Part shown: positions 36,271-46,795 of the stretch, piece after piece
How the letters are laid out: the number at the start of each line of letters is the position of its first letter
Position numbering within the stretch: position 1 is the first letter of the stretch
Assembly: GCA_022767745.1 (NCBI GenBank)
Contig: JALENN010000009.1
Location: 62,001-126,000, forward strand
DNA length: 64,000 bases
Reading direction: 5' to 3'
DNA from: Alistipes sp.
Lineage (GTDB): Bacteria > Bacteroidota > Bacteroidia > Bacteroidales > Rikenellaceae
Position numbers and translations under genes: made by a program
The notes under the pieces: model-generated
Database searches by the model: none
Told to the model about the DNA's origin: nothing
Seen by the model: the letters and a program-made list of their open reading frames with translations, nothing else

Positions 36271-37716
36271 TTACTTAAGCGGCAGCACCATTGCGCGGTC
36301 GAGCTGCGGGTCGCCCGTGCCGAGGTCGAAGCCTTCCGAGAAGTCGAGCTGGTAGCCCGCGTCCTCGAAGCCGAGGCGTGCGTAGAATGCCTTGAGGCCC
36401 TCGTGCGAGGGTATGAGCATGGCGGCTGCCATGTCGCGGCGGCGCAGCTCGCCGACGGCCTCCTCCACGAGCGACGAGGCCAGTCCGCGGCCGCGCCACG
36501 CCTCGTCGGTGGCGATGGCGTAGAGGTATCCCGTGCGGCCGTACGTGGTGTCGATCTCGACGATGTGGAGCATCGCCACCACATGTCCGTCGCCGTCGCA
36601 GCGCACAAGCATGTTCTCGGGACGGTATACCTCCGTCAGGAAGAGGTCGATGAAGTCACGCCCGTCGCCGAAGACCCTTTGCCACAGCTCGCGGCATTCG
36701 ATCTCGCGCAGCGTGAGCGCGCGCAGCGTCATCTTCTCCTGCATGGCGGCGGGGTAGTACGACATCTTCGAGCGGCGCAGGCCCGCAAGGCCCATGTCCT
36801 CCTCGCGGTTGACCATCGTGTATCCCCGTGCGGCCAGTGCGCGGGCGAAGCAGCGGTTTATCATCGGGAAGACCCCTTCGTACGTCGAGTCGGCCTTCTC
36901 GATGTGGGTGCAGAACACCTCGGGCGTTATGGGCGACCCGTAGGTGAAGGCCACCATGCGGCCCTCGACGCGCAGCACGCCGCCGTAGAGCCCCAGCGCG
37001 GCATAGTCGTCGAAGGCGCGGCGTATGGCGCGCTGCTCCTCCGACATCTCGTATTCGTGTTCGGTGCGGTGCTCCACGTCGGTGGCTTCGTCCACCTCCT
37101 TGCGCTGCTGCCACGAGCGTTCGATCTGCAGGCACTCGTCAATATCATGCGGACGCAGTTCGTCGAACGTGTAGTCGTAGAGCGCATCGAAGCGGTTGAC
37201 GTGGTTGCGTTTGGGCTGGTACCGGCGCCCCGTCAGGTCGCACAGGTCCTTGAGCGAGTATATGTAGTCCTGATAGTCGCGGTTGTCGCATATGGCGAAG
37301 CACTCGCTGCCGCGGCGTACGCATGCGGCGGCCTCGGCCTCTGTGTCGAAGATTACGGCGCGGCCCTCACTGTCCAGCCCGTAGTGGGCGTCGGCCCATG
37401 CAGCGAAGCTCTCGGCGCAGCGGCGGCACATGGCGATCATGCGGAAGGGCAGGCCCGCGGTGTGGGCGTCGTCCATGAGCTCGGGCAGCAGCTGCCCGAA
37501 GTCCGAGCAGCCCAGCACCATGTAGCCGCGTTCGCCGTGGCCGATGTTGAAGCGCACGACCAGCGAGCCGTGCACTTCGGCCCAAAGGGTGTCGTACTGG
37601 TGCTGCCAGCAGTATATGTTTGTGAAGGTGTAGTCGCAGATGGGGATGCCCGCCTCGGCCAGATAGGCGTCGATGGTGGGCTTATCGGTTGTCAGAACCT
37701 TGCGGAATGGTATCAT
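36271..37716 (-). CDS. DUF2156 - GNAT acetyltransferase fusion
   Basis: 481 residues. Residues about 20-310 match the DUF2156 / phosphatidylglycerol lysyltransferase C-terminal type of tandem GNAT fold (TNIYCWQHQYDTLWAEV, RRYQPKRNHVNRF, INREEDMGLAGLRRSKMSY-like NREEDMGLAGLRRSK). Residues about 345-480 are a separate GNAT domain with the acetyl-CoA loop DEAWRGRGLASSLVEEA and a FYARLGFED end. DUF2156 is the catalytic fold of MprF-type aminoacyl-lipid synthases, but here there is no membrane part. The start overlaps the end of the upstream LTA-synthase-like gene by 35 bases, indicating translational coupling. Substrates are unknown; an envelope role is inferred from context. Confidence 0.8.
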   Translation of the reverse strand: MIPFRKVLTTDKPTIDAYLAEAGIPICDYTFTNIYCWQHQYDTLWAEVHGSLVVRFNIGHGERGYMVLGCSDFGQLLPELMDDAHTAGLPFRMIAMCRRCAESFAAWADAHYGLDSEGRAVIFDTEAEAAACVRRGSECFAICDNRDYQDYIYSLKDLCDLTGRRYQPKRNHVNRFDALYDYTFDELRPHDIDECLQIERSWQQRKEVDEATDVEHRTEHEYEMSEEQRAIRRAFDDYAALGLYGGVLRVEGRMVAFTYGSPITPEVFCTHIEKADSTYEGVFPMINRCFARALAARGYTMVNREEDMGLAGLRRSKMSYYPAAMQEKMTLRALTLREIECRELWQRVFGDGRDFIDLFLTEVYRPENMLVRCDGDGHVVAMLHIVEIDTTYGRTGYLYAIATDEAWRGRGLASSLVEEAVGELRRRDMAAAMLIPSHEGLKAFYARLGFEDAGYQLDFSEGFDLGTGDPQLDRAMVLPLK

Positions 37717-39706
37717 TGACTGTATAGCTTTTGTTTTCTACGTGTGTGTAATAACTTTGTATGAGGGCCTTGAGGTAGCGCTCCGCAGCCTCGGCCTGCT
37801 CCTGCCCCGCGAGGTTGTGCTCCAGCCGCACGTCGTCGGTCGAGTAGATGCCGCGCACGCTCTTCTCGTCGAATCGCACGAGGCGGTTGTCGGTGATGGC
37901 CTGGTAGATGTTGTTGTCGTAGTTGACGGCAACGGGTGTCGCTGTCGGCTCGTTGAACACGTCGCGGCCGAAGGCGAAGTAGGGGCGGTCGTAGCCGAGC
38001 AGCCCGAGCAGTGTGGGCATCAGGTCGATCTGCGACGCTACGCTGGTATATTCACCCTGCAGGCGGCTGCCGGGGGCGTACATGAATCCGAAAATCTGGT
38101 AGTCGGCCGGAGAGTGTCGGAATGCCTCCGAAAACTTCTCGCTCGAGACGTGGTCGGCGACGAATACGAAGAGTGTGTTGCGGAACCACTCCTCGCCGCC
38201 GTACCGCTCGCAGAAGAGTCGGAAGGCGTTGTCGACGTATGCCACGCAGCGGTGGTTCTTTGTAAGGCCGTCGGGGAAGCGCCCCTCGTAGCGCCGGGGT
38301 ATGACGAAGGGGTGGTGCGACGAGAGGGTGAATATCGATGCGAAGAACGGCTGCTGTGCCTTGCCCAGCACCTCTCCCATGTATTGCATGAACTCCTCGT
38401 CCCATATGCCCCAGTATCCGTCGAAGTCGCCGCGGCCGTGCGCCTTCTCGTAATCCTCGCGGCTGTACGCTTCGGCTATGCCTGCGGCATTGGCGTAGGC
38501 GCCGAAGCCCATCGATCCGCGGTCCGAACCGCAGAAGAACATCGTGCGGTAGCCCTCGTCGGCAAGGATTGCCGGCAGCGGATATGTCGGCGCGAGCGAC
38601 TGCGGCATCAGCACGAAGGGGGTCTTGAACGACGGGATGGAGCTCCACACCGCAGGCAGCGCCTGTATCGACCGCTTGCCGTTGGCGTACATGCGGCGGA
38701 AGGTGTAGCCGCTGCGCATGAGCGAGTCGAGGAATGGCGTGTAGCCCTTCTGCTCCTTGTCCTCGTAGAGGTCGGGCCGCAGCAGCGCCGAGTGCTCGGC
38801 CGAGAAGCTCTCCATGATGAATACCACGATGTTGCGCCCGCGCATCGAGCCTGCGGCCGTGGTTGTCGTGTCGACGGCGACGTGCATCGTGCCGACGGCG
38901 ACTGCGGTCGAGTCGGCGGCCAGCCTGTGCGGACGGTGTATGGGCGAGTATATGGCATCGAGTGCCGCCTCGTCGAAGTATCGCTCGTAGCGTATGGCCG
39001 AGGCCGAGCCTAAGGTGCGCAGCACGCAGAACGGGTTGCTCAGGATGAGCGTGGCGCGGTTGTTGTCGGCGGTGTAGAGCGTGGCGTTCGAGAGCGTTAT
39101 CGGGCGCGTCATCTTGGTGAATCCGCCGCGGATGCCGCCTATGGTGAGTGCGGCGCCCGCCACAAGCATCACCGTCGAGGTGATGTAGTACCATGCTCCG
39201 GCAAAGAGCACCTCGGGCTGCGTGCGGCGCCTGTAGCCCCACACGGTAAGCGCGATGATGGCCGCCCCTGCCAAGACGACGGGCCAGTTCTCGGCGGCGA
39301 ACTTCAGGACGAGCTGCAGCGAGTTGTCGTTGTCGGCGAAGAATATCTCGTCGGCCGTAAAGCGTTTCTGCGTATAGCGGAAGTAGATAACGTCGGCCAT
39401 GTTCATCGCCACCGCCACGGCGTTGACCACGGCGTAGTACCAGAACATCGCCGTCTGCCACCACCCGCGTTCGCGCAGGTGCAGCGGCACGAGGGCCATG
39501 AGTATGTACAGGGCGTTGAAGTAGAGTATCGATACGGTGTCGAACTTGAGCGATCCGCACACCAGCTGCCACCACTCGCCGTCGGCGGCCGGACCCAGCA
39601 GGGCGTGGTTGCTGACGGCGAAGACGACACGGCAGAGGGCCAGGGCTACGTAGAGCAGCAGGATACGTCGTACGAGCAGGGCCGTATGTGTACGCAGCAG
39701 TCGCAT
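37682..39706 (-). CDS. LTA synthase-like membrane phosphotransferase/sulfatase-fold protein
   Basis: 674 residues. The N-terminal 195 residues contain about five membrane segments (roughly 10-32, 58-76, 84-103, 143-158, 170-192). The extracytoplasmic domain is an alkaline-phosphatase/sulfatase fold: VVFIMESFSAEHS with metal ligand E299, NGKRSIQALPAVW with the presumed nucleophile S346 in the position of the LtaS threonine, and FVADHVSSEKF with the metal-binding DH. Relatives transfer phosphoglycerol or phosphoethanolamine to envelope glycans. It sits 10 bases after rlmH and overlaps the downstream DUF2156-GNAT gene by 35 bases. Confidence 0.88.
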   Translation of the reverse strand: MRLLRTHTALLVRRILLLYVALALCRVVFAVSNHALLGPAADGEWWQLVCGSLKFDTVSILYFNALYILMALVPLHLRERGWWQTAMFWYYAVVNAVAVAMNMADVIYFRYTQKRFTADEIFFADNDNSLQLVLKFAAENWPVVLAGAAIIALTVWGYRRRTQPEVLFAGAWYYITSTVMLVAGAALTIGGIRGGFTKMTRPITLSNATLYTADNNRATLILSNPFCVLRTLGSASAIRYERYFDEAALDAIYSPIHRPHRLAADSTAVAVGTMHVAVDTTTTAAGSMRGRNIVVFIMESFSAEHSALLRPDLYEDKEQKGYTPFLDSLMRSGYTFRRMYANGKRSIQALPAVWSSIPSFKTPFVLMPQSLAPTYPLPAILADEGYRTMFFCGSDRGSMGFGAYANAAGIAEAYSREDYEKAHGRGDFDGYWGIWDEEFMQYMGEVLGKAQQPFFASIFTLSSHHPFVIPRRYEGRFPDGLTKNHRCVAYVDNAFRLFCERYGGEEWFRNTLFVFVADHVSSEKFSEAFRHSPADYQIFGFMYAPGSRLQGEYTSVASQIDLMPTLLGLLGYDRPYFAFGRDVFNEPTATPVAVNYDNNIYQAITDNRLVRFDEKSVRGIYSTDDVRLEHNLAGQEQAEAAERYLKALIQSYYTHVENKSYTVNDTIPQGSDNR

Positions 39707-39716
39707 CGGTTGCGGG

Positions 39717-40190
39717 TTATTCGTGGTGATAGGGTTCGTTGTTGAGGATCGTGAATGCGCGGTAGAGCTGTTCGGCGAAGATGGCGCGCACGATCTGGTG
39801 CGAGAATGTCATGCGCGAGAGCGACAGTTTGCCGTCGGCGCGGGCATATACCTCGTCCGAGAAGCCGTAGGGGCCGCCTATGACCATCACCAGCCGTTTC
39901 ACGCCGCTCGACATGCGTTTCTGCATCCACTGCGCGAACTCGATGGAGGTGTATTCGGTGCCGCGCTCGTCGAGCAGCAGCAGGTAGTCGCCCTCCGATA
40001 CGTTGCGCAGGATCATCTCGCCCTCGGCGCGTTTCTGCGTCGAGGCGGCCATGTTGCGCGTGTTGCGCACGTCGGCGAGTGCCGTCACCGAGGTGCGGCA
40101 GTAGCGGTTGATTCTCTTGGCATAGGTCGCAAGCAGCGCCTCCACCTCGGGGGAGTCGGTCTTGCCGACCATTATCAGTTCGATGTTCAT
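39717..40190 (-). CDS. rlmH: 23S rRNA pseudouridine-1915 N3-methyltransferase
   Basis: 157 residues, the standard length of this SPOUT methyltransferase. MNIELIMVGKTDSPEV opens the protein; LLLDERGTEYTSIEFA and the knotted SAM-binding region VIGGPYGFSDEVYARAD, SLSRMTFSHQIVRAIFAEQLYRA are diagnostic. It methylates helix 69 of 23S rRNA. It is in a minus-strand unit between a GH2-like pseudoenzyme (61 bases) and the LTA-synthase-like gene (10 bases). Confidence 0.96.
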   Translation of the reverse strand: MNIELIMVGKTDSPEVEALLATYAKRINRYCRTSVTALADVRNTRNMAASTQKRAEGEMILRNVSEGDYLLLLDERGTEYTSIEFAQWMQKRMSSGVKRLVMVIGGPYGFSDEVYARADGKLSLSRMTFSHQIVRAIFAEQLYRAFTILNNEPYHHE

Positions 40191-40251
40191 GACGGATTGA
40201 CGGTTGCGTGGCTCCGGCCGCGTCCGTGGCAGCCGCTCGGCGGCCGGGCGA

Positions 40252-41559
40252 CTACTGGATGTCGGTGTTCCACTCGCCCTCGGTGCCCTCGTATATGACG
40301 GGGCGGCGATGCTCGACCGACTTGAGCCATTCGTATGCCTTGTACATGTTGTATCCGTTGCCCGAGGGCGCGCCGCCCAGGCAGAAGGCTATGATGCACG
40401 AGTGGTTGCGCGAACGGTAGTACATCGACTTCACGCGTGTGAGGTACTCGTCGGCCAGCTTGGGGTCGTTGGCCGGGGTGCCGCCCACGCCGCGGTTGTT
40501 GCTGTCGGTGGGCGAGTTGATATTGGCGCGGTCAATGACGAACATGCCCGCCTTGTCGCACATGTCGTAGAACCACTTGGGCTGCGGATAGTCGGGGCAG
40601 AGGGTGTTGTAGCCGCGCAGCTTGAGCTGCTCGATCTCGACGTAGGTCTGCTTGCGGTCGTCAAGGGCGTTGAAGCGCGTCTTCTGCACGTGCAACACCT
40701 TGTCGAAGCGGTAGAAGTTGCCGTCGCGGTACTCGGTCTTGCCGAAGCCTATCTTCAGGGGGATGTACTCCCACAGCATGCCGTTGCGCTTCAGGTATAT
40801 CATCACGTCGTAGAGCGGCGGCTGGCCGTCGCCCCACTTGAATTCGTAGGCGTGGTAGATGTCGGGGTTGAAGTGCAGCGTGTCCATCGAGCGGCCCTCG
40901 ATCTCCATCTCGTTGACACTGTATTCCATGAGTTTGCCCTTGGGGTTGTAGATGTCGAATCCCACCTGTATCGACTCCTTGAAGTTGAAGTCGTTGGCCA
41001 CGACCACGTCGAGGCGCAGCTTGCCGTACTGGCGCGTGGTGTCTGGCTCCAGGACGATGTCGAAGTCACGCACGGCGAGGCGGCGCTGGGCGAAGAGGTA
41101 GCTGTTCTCGAACTGTTCGGTCTCGGGCTGGAAGATGTTCTCCTGCAGCTCGGGCGTACGGCTCTGGCGTACGCCTATCATCAGCTCGTTCACACCCTGA
41201 CGCAGGTAGGGCGAGAGCAGGAAGTCTGCTGGGGTGTAGGGATCCTCGACCTCGGCCACGGGCTCGTTGTTGATGAAGAGCGTGTATGCCATGCCGACAT
41301 TCTCCAGGTGGAAGAATACGTTATAGTCGTTCAGCGTGGCGTCGATGTTGACCTTCTGCACGAAGCGGGCCTCGCCGCCGGCGATGGCTATGCGCTCGGG
41401 CGTGAAGGGCGTGTAGTTTGCCGTTTCGTCGCGCTTGTCGGCCACGGCGTCCTCGCGTTTGTCGTAGGTGATGAACTCCGTGCGGTAGATGCGCGGGCCC
41501 TGTGCCGCGGCGGCTATGATCGAGAAGATGGCTGTCGCCGAAAGAATAAACTTTCTCAT
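40252..41559 (-). CDS. Truncated GH2-like protein lacking catalytic residues
   Basis: 435 residues from the ATG at 41559, with a signal peptide ending AAAAQ. It resembles the first domains of GH2 beta-galactosidases: sugar-binding beta-domain (about 60-200), immunoglobulin-like domain (about 200-290) and the start of the TIM barrel (KQTYVEIEQLKLRGYNTL, SMYYRSRNHSCIIAFCLG). The acid/base NE of the GH2 motif GNESGNG is replaced by GGAPSGNG (395-402), and the protein ends before the nucleophile strand. It cannot be a canonical glycosidase; a binding or scaffold role is possible. No downstream remnant of a barrel exists before rlmH, so it is not simply a frameshifted copy. A consensus promoter precedes it. 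Confidence 0.75.
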   Translation of the reverse strand: MRKFILSATAIFSIIAAAAQGPRIYRTEFITYDKREDAVADKRDETANYTPFTPERIAIAGGEARFVQKVNIDATLNDYNVFFHLENVGMAYTLFINNEPVAEVEDPYTPADFLLSPYLRQGVNELMIGVRQSRTPELQENIFQPETEQFENSYLFAQRRLAVRDFDIVLEPDTTRQYGKLRLDVVVANDFNFKESIQVGFDIYNPKGKLMEYSVNEMEIEGRSMDTLHFNPDIYHAYEFKWGDGQPPLYDVMIYLKRNGMLWEYIPLKIGFGKTEYRDGNFYRFDKVLHVQKTRFNALDDRKQTYVEIEQLKLRGYNTLCPDYPQPKWFYDMCDKAGMFVIDRANINSPTDSNNRGVGGTPANDPKLADEYLTRVKSMYYRSRNHSCIIAFCLGGAPSGNGYNMYKAYEWLKSVEHRRPVIYEGTEGEWNTDIQ

Positions 41560-41619
41560 AACGGATCGGTATTTAGTGCGGTGAGGCGCAGCGCCTGCGG
41601 GGCGCACGCCTACCGATTG

Positions 41620-41650
41620 CAAAGGTACTTTTTTTTTGACAAAAAGCAAA
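41620..41650 (-). promoter_or_regulatory. Consensus promoter TTTG-N19-TACCTTTG (GH2-like/rlmH unit)
   Basis: On the minus strand TTTG (41650-41647) and TACCTTTG (41627-41620) with 19 bases between. It overlaps the asnS promoter on the other strand. Confidence 0.75.
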
Positions 41651-41666
41651 TTATTGCCTACCTTTG
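41635..41666 (+). promoter_or_regulatory. Consensus promoter TTTG-N20-TACCTTTG (asnS)
   Basis: TTTG at 41635-41638 and TACCTTTG at 41659-41666, 20 bases apart, 97 bases before asnS. Its -33 region is interleaved with that of the divergent promoter. Confidence 0.8.
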
Positions 41667-41763
41667 TGGATTGATAACGTTTCCGGCTCGAGGAGCGGCG
41701 CAGCAGCCGTGTCCGATGAGGAAACGAGGCCGGAATTTTGTTTTTTAGAAAAAGGATTTTGTT

Positions 41764-43152
<1,389 letters not shown>

Positions 43153-43249
43153 TATGCCACAGGGCCTGCGTGCGCGATGCGCTGCGGGCCCTGACGGCAA
43201 TTGCCCGCCGCGTGCGGGCAAAAGCCAAGAACGAAAAACGACCTGAGAT

Positions 43250-44014
43250 ATGAAGAGAGTGATTCTGCTCCTGTTCGTGCTGCTCGCGACGGGGGCGTGG
43301 GCGCAGCCCCGCAAGGCGCGTACCTATAATCTTATATTCATCGGCAACAGCATCACCGAAGGGGCCCTGCATGCCGACAAGAGCAAGACGGCGCCTCCGG
43401 TGGCCGCCGCCGAGTATGTCGGCCGCATGATGTCGGGCGACGTCAACTTCCGCAACTGTGGCCGTTCGGGTGCCACGACGGTGGACTTCCTTCCCGAGCG
43501 CCGCAGCGACTTCGTGCGCGTGGAGCAGGCGATAAAGGAGTTGCGCGAGATGAGTTACGGGCCCATAGTCTTCTCGATCATGCTCGGCACCAACGACTCG
43601 GCCTCGCGCGGGCCTCTCGGCGCCCCCGTCTCGAACGAGGACTACGAGCGTAACCTCACCACCATCATGGCGCGCATACGCGAGCTCTGCCCCGAGTCTA
43701 TCTTCGTGCTGCAGCGCCCGATATGGTACAGTGCCAACACCTACAACGGCGCGATGTATCTGGTCGAGGGCCAGAAGCGTCTGGTAGGGTATGCCAACGT
43801 GCTGATCGGCATGGCCGAGAAGTACAGCGACGTATATATCGGTGACCTCAAGGGATTCGACTATTTCCGCGATTTCCACGAAAAATACTACTTCGCCGAG
43901 AACGGTAACGCGGGTGTCTTCTATCTGCACCCCAACGAGAAGGGAGCGCGCAAGCTCGGCAAACGCTGGGCGCGTGCCATTGCCGATGCGTTGCGTGCGG
44001 CCTCACGCGACTGA
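43250..44014 (+). CDS. Secreted SGNH/GDSL-family hydrolase
   Basis: 254 residues with a signal peptide ending TGAWAQ. SGNH blocks are in order: FIGNSITEG (nucleophile S34), FRNCGRSGATTVDF (block II glycine), MLGTNDSASRG (block III Asn) and YLHPNEKGARKLG (block V catalytic His). Exported members in this phylum are commonly carbohydrate acetyl-esterases, including sialate O-acetylesterases; the substrate here is not known. It lies between asnS and rpoN on the same strand. Confidence 0.88.
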   Translation: MKRVILLLFVLLATGAWAQPRKARTYNLIFIGNSITEGALHADKSKTAPPVAAAEYVGRMMSGDVNFRNCGRSGATTVDFLPERRSDFVRVEQAIKELREMSYGPIVFSIMLGTNDSASRGPLGAPVSNEDYERNLTTIMARIRELCPESIFVLQRPIWYSANTYNGAMYLVEGQKRLVGYANVLIGMAEKYSDVYIGDLKGFDYFRDFHEKYYFAENGNAGVFYLHPNEKGARKLGKRWARAIADALRAASRD

Positions 44015-44110
44015 TTCGGCGGGCCGCGTTAGGCGCGGCGCGTGACGGCGCGGCGGAGTGGGACGATGGGCGATGTGTCGTCGCAGAGTATAACGGATTA
44101 ATTTTTTGCA

Positions 44111-45526
44111 ATGGGTATTTCGCAACGACAGGTTCAGAAACTGCAGCAGACGCTCTCCCCGCAGCAGATACAGACGATAAAACTGCTGGAGCTCCCGGCC
44201 ATGCAGCTTGAACAGCGCATTAAGCAGGAGGTGGAGGAAAACATCGTGCTGGAGGAGGATTCTGCGCCCGAGGAGGAGCTCGACCAGAAGATATCGGTCG
44301 ACGACTATATCCGCGAGGACGATACCCCCGGATACAAGGCACGCGTGAACAACTACTCGAAGGATGAGCCGCAGCGTCCGGTGAACATAACCGAGGGCCT
44401 CTCGATGCAGGAGTACCTTACCGAACAGCTGGGCTACCGCAACCTCTCGGACCGCGACATGCGCATAGCGACGTTCCTTGTCGGCAGCATCGACAGCGAC
44501 GGCTATCTGCGGCGCGATCTGGCGTCGATATCCGACGACATAGCCTTTTCGTTGGGCATAGAGACCACGGTCGCGGAGCTGGAACGCCTGCTGGGCATCA
44601 TCCAGCAGTTGGAACCCGCGGGAATCGGTGCGCGCAACCTGCGCGAGTGCCTGCTGCTGCAGATGGACGAGCGGCGCATGGATACGCCGGCGCGCCGTCT
44701 GGCTCGCGAGATACTGGAGTCGCACTTCGACGAGTTCGTCAAGAAACACTACGAGAAACTGATGGCACGGCTGGGTGTCGGCGAGGAGGAGTTCCGCGAG
44801 GCCATCGAGGAGATACGCCGCCTGTCGCCCAAGCCCGGAAACCTCTATTCGGAGGGCGGTGTCGATGCGGCGCCTTACATAGTCCCCGACTTCAAGCTCG
44901 ACTACCACGACGGTCAGTTCGACCTTACGCTCAATTCGAGCCGCATCCCCGAGGTGAAGATCAACCGTCGCTATGTGGATATGATGCGCGACATGGTTTC
45001 GGCCGACGGTACCGTGCCGGAGAAGAACCGCGAGGCGGTGCAGTTCGTCAAGAGCAAGATCGACTCGGCCAAGTGGTTCATCGCGGCCATAAAGCAGCGT
45101 CACGACACGCTGATGCGCACCATGCAGGAGATACTGAACTTCCAGAAGGAGTATTTCCGCGACGGCGACCGCAGCAAGCTGCGCCCCATGATACTGAAGG
45201 ACATAGCCGACCGTACGGGGCTCGACGTCTCGACCATATCGCGCGTGGTGAACAGCAAGTACGTGCAGACGCATTTCGGCATCATACTGCTCAAGTCGCT
45301 CTTCTCGGAGGCGATGCAGACCGAGAGCGGCGAGATGGTGTCGAGTTACGAGATAAAGAACATACTCCAGAGCTGTGTCGACGAGGAGGACAAACGCCAC
45401 CCGCTGACCGACGAGACTCTGATGAACATACTCAAAGCCAAGGGTTACTGCATCGCGCGCCGTACCGTTGCCAAGTACCGCGAAATGCTGGGTATACCCG
45501 TGGCGCGATTGAGAAAACAGATATGA
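44111..45526 (+). CDS. rpoN: RNA polymerase sigma-54 factor
   Basis: 471 residues. Region I is the glutamine-rich LQQTLSPQQIQTIKLLELPAMQLEQRI; an acidic region II follows (about 48-70); the core-binding region spans about 100-280; the DNA-binding C-terminus has the helix-turn-helix DVSTISRVVNSKYVQT and the RpoN box ARRTVAKYRE. It directs transcription from -24/-12 promoters with enhancer-binding proteins, none of which is in this window. Its TGA stop overlaps the ATG of the downstream membrane protein (ATGA). Confidence 0.95.
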   Translation: MGISQRQVQKLQQTLSPQQIQTIKLLELPAMQLEQRIKQEVEENIVLEEDSAPEEELDQKISVDDYIREDDTPGYKARVNNYSKDEPQRPVNITEGLSMQEYLTEQLGYRNLSDRDMRIATFLVGSIDSDGYLRRDLASISDDIAFSLGIETTVAELERLLGIIQQLEPAGIGARNLRECLLLQMDERRMDTPARRLAREILESHFDEFVKKHYEKLMARLGVGEEEFREAIEEIRRLSPKPGNLYSEGGVDAAPYIVPDFKLDYHDGQFDLTLNSSRIPEVKINRRYVDMMRDMVSADGTVPEKNREAVQFVKSKIDSAKWFIAAIKQRHDTLMRTMQEILNFQKEYFRDGDRSKLRPMILKDIADRTGLDVSTISRVVNSKYVQTHFGIILLKSLFSEAMQTESGEMVSSYEIKNILQSCVDEEDKRHPLTDETLMNILKAKGYCIARRTVAKYREMLGIPVARLRKQI

Positions 45527-46143
45527 CGAGAAAAAGTGCAATGAAACTTTCGCGTGCGCTGTCGGCGGTGTTCCATCCATGCCTGCTGCCGATATACGCG
45601 GTCGTGACGGTGCTGTTCACCGACACGATATATTCGTTCTATACGGTGCGCGTGAAGTTCTATCTTATATGGGTGGTGGTGTTGTATGCCGCCTTTATCC
45701 CGATGCTGGCCTACCTGCTGTTCAAGCGGCTGGACGGCATGAGCCGCATGGCGATCGACCGGAGGCGGTTGCGTATGCTGATGCTTATGGTCGGTGCGGT
45801 GTGTTATATGCTGTGTGCCGTGACGCTGCTGAAGCTGCCCTCGCTGCTGCTCTTCCGTAAGGTGGCCACGGCGGCGGTGATGTGCGAGCTGTTCTGCATA
45901 CTGACCACGCGCCGCTGGAACGTGAGCCTGCATATGGCGGCGGCGGGTGCCGTGACGGCGCTGTTCGCCATGCTCAACATCGTTGGTGTGGCGTCGCTCT
46001 TCTGGCCCATGATCGCAATCGTCGCCGTGTCCGGAGCTCTGGCCTCGTCGCGCCTGTGTCTCGGGCGGCACGACGGCTGGGAGGTGTTGGCCGGTTTCGT
46101 CGGTGGCTTCCTTGTCGGCTCGTTGTCGTTGCTTTATATATAA
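45523..46143 (+). CDS. PAP2-like integral membrane protein
   Basis: 206 residues, almost entirely hydrophobic with about six membrane segments. The ATG at 45523 overlaps the rpoN stop by 4 bases, so it is translationally coupled. The GHDGWEVLAGFVGGFLVG end resembles the C-terminal half of PAP2-family membrane phosphatases, but I do not see the KxxxxxxRP / PSGH catalytic motifs, so phosphatase activity is doubtful. Similar proteins follow rpoN in other Bacteroidales (recollection, unchecked). A terminator follows 57 bases downstream. Confidence 0.7.
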   Translation: MTRKSAMKLSRALSAVFHPCLLPIYAVVTVLFTDTIYSFYTVRVKFYLIWVVVLYAAFIPMLAYLLFKRLDGMSRMAIDRRRLRMLMLMVGAVCYMLCAVTLLKLPSLLLFRKVATAAVMCELFCILTTRRWNVSLHMAAAGAVTALFAMLNIVGVASLFWPMIAIVAVSGALASSRLCLGRHDGWEVLAGFVGGFLVGSLSLLYI

Positions 46144-46199
46144 TAAGTATATAGTCGATGTCGCCTGTTGTTCGACGGGCATAATGTAAGTGGTATGTG

Positions 46200-46230
46200 A
46201 AGACCCGTCCCTTTGTGGGGACGGGTCTTT
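46200..46230 (+). terminator. Intrinsic terminator of the rpoN unit
   Basis: A perfect 12-bp stem (46200-46211 with 46218-46229), 6-base loop, followed by a short T-run. Confidence 0.8.
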
Positions 46231-46763
46231 GCGTCTGTATGTCTGCGTTGTACAGCCTCGATTTTGTTATATACGCTGTCATGCGTGTCGCTTTGCGCGG
46301 CCTGTTATGGGCAGTCCGCAGTCCCGGTCTATGTGGCGCGGCCATGTGCCTCTTGGCCGATATGATCTTTCGGGCGGATTTTGTCGGGTGGGTGAACCCG
46401 TGTTGCTTCGGGTCGCGCCGTGGAGTTAGTGTATGGCGTCTGTCTTTTTTCTGTTGATTGAAAATTTCTTTATTTCGCTTTTAATCTCATGCTTGGCAAT
46501 AACAATTCTGGTTTAATTAATATTCAGATAAAAGAATAAATATTTATATATATGGGTGCGCTATGCGATGTAAATTGAATAAGCGTTATTGTATTGTTAT
46601 ATGTAAATATTCAATGTAGAATTGTAATGCAAAAAGTATGCATTGTCAAATAACACAAAAAGCGCTAGTTAAGTTTGTTGAAATATAGTGCATTTTTTTG
46701 TACTTTTCTCGACAATAAGGTCCGATTTGCTGTATAGTAAAAAAATAATTTTTCAAATTCTTC

Positions 46764-46795
46764 TTTGTTTGGATAAAAACTTTTGCATACTTTTG
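46764..46795 (+). promoter_or_regulatory. Consensus promoter TTTG-N20-TACTTTTG of fimbrial operon
   Basis: TTTG at 46764-46767 and TACTTTTG at 46788-46795 with 20 bases between; a second TTTG begins at 46768. Expected start of transcription is near 46803, leaving a 5' leader of about 120 bases before the first gene. Confidence 0.75.

Noticed and set aside
40252..41559. GH2-like gene as a frameshifted pseudogene
   Set aside because: The frame is clean from signal peptide to stop, a consensus promoter is present and no remaining barrel sequence follows before rlmH.
45523..46143. Annotating the PAP2-like protein as an active phosphatase
   Set aside because: The catalytic Lys/Arg and PSGH motifs of PAP2 enzymes were not found; only the hydrophobic layout is similar.
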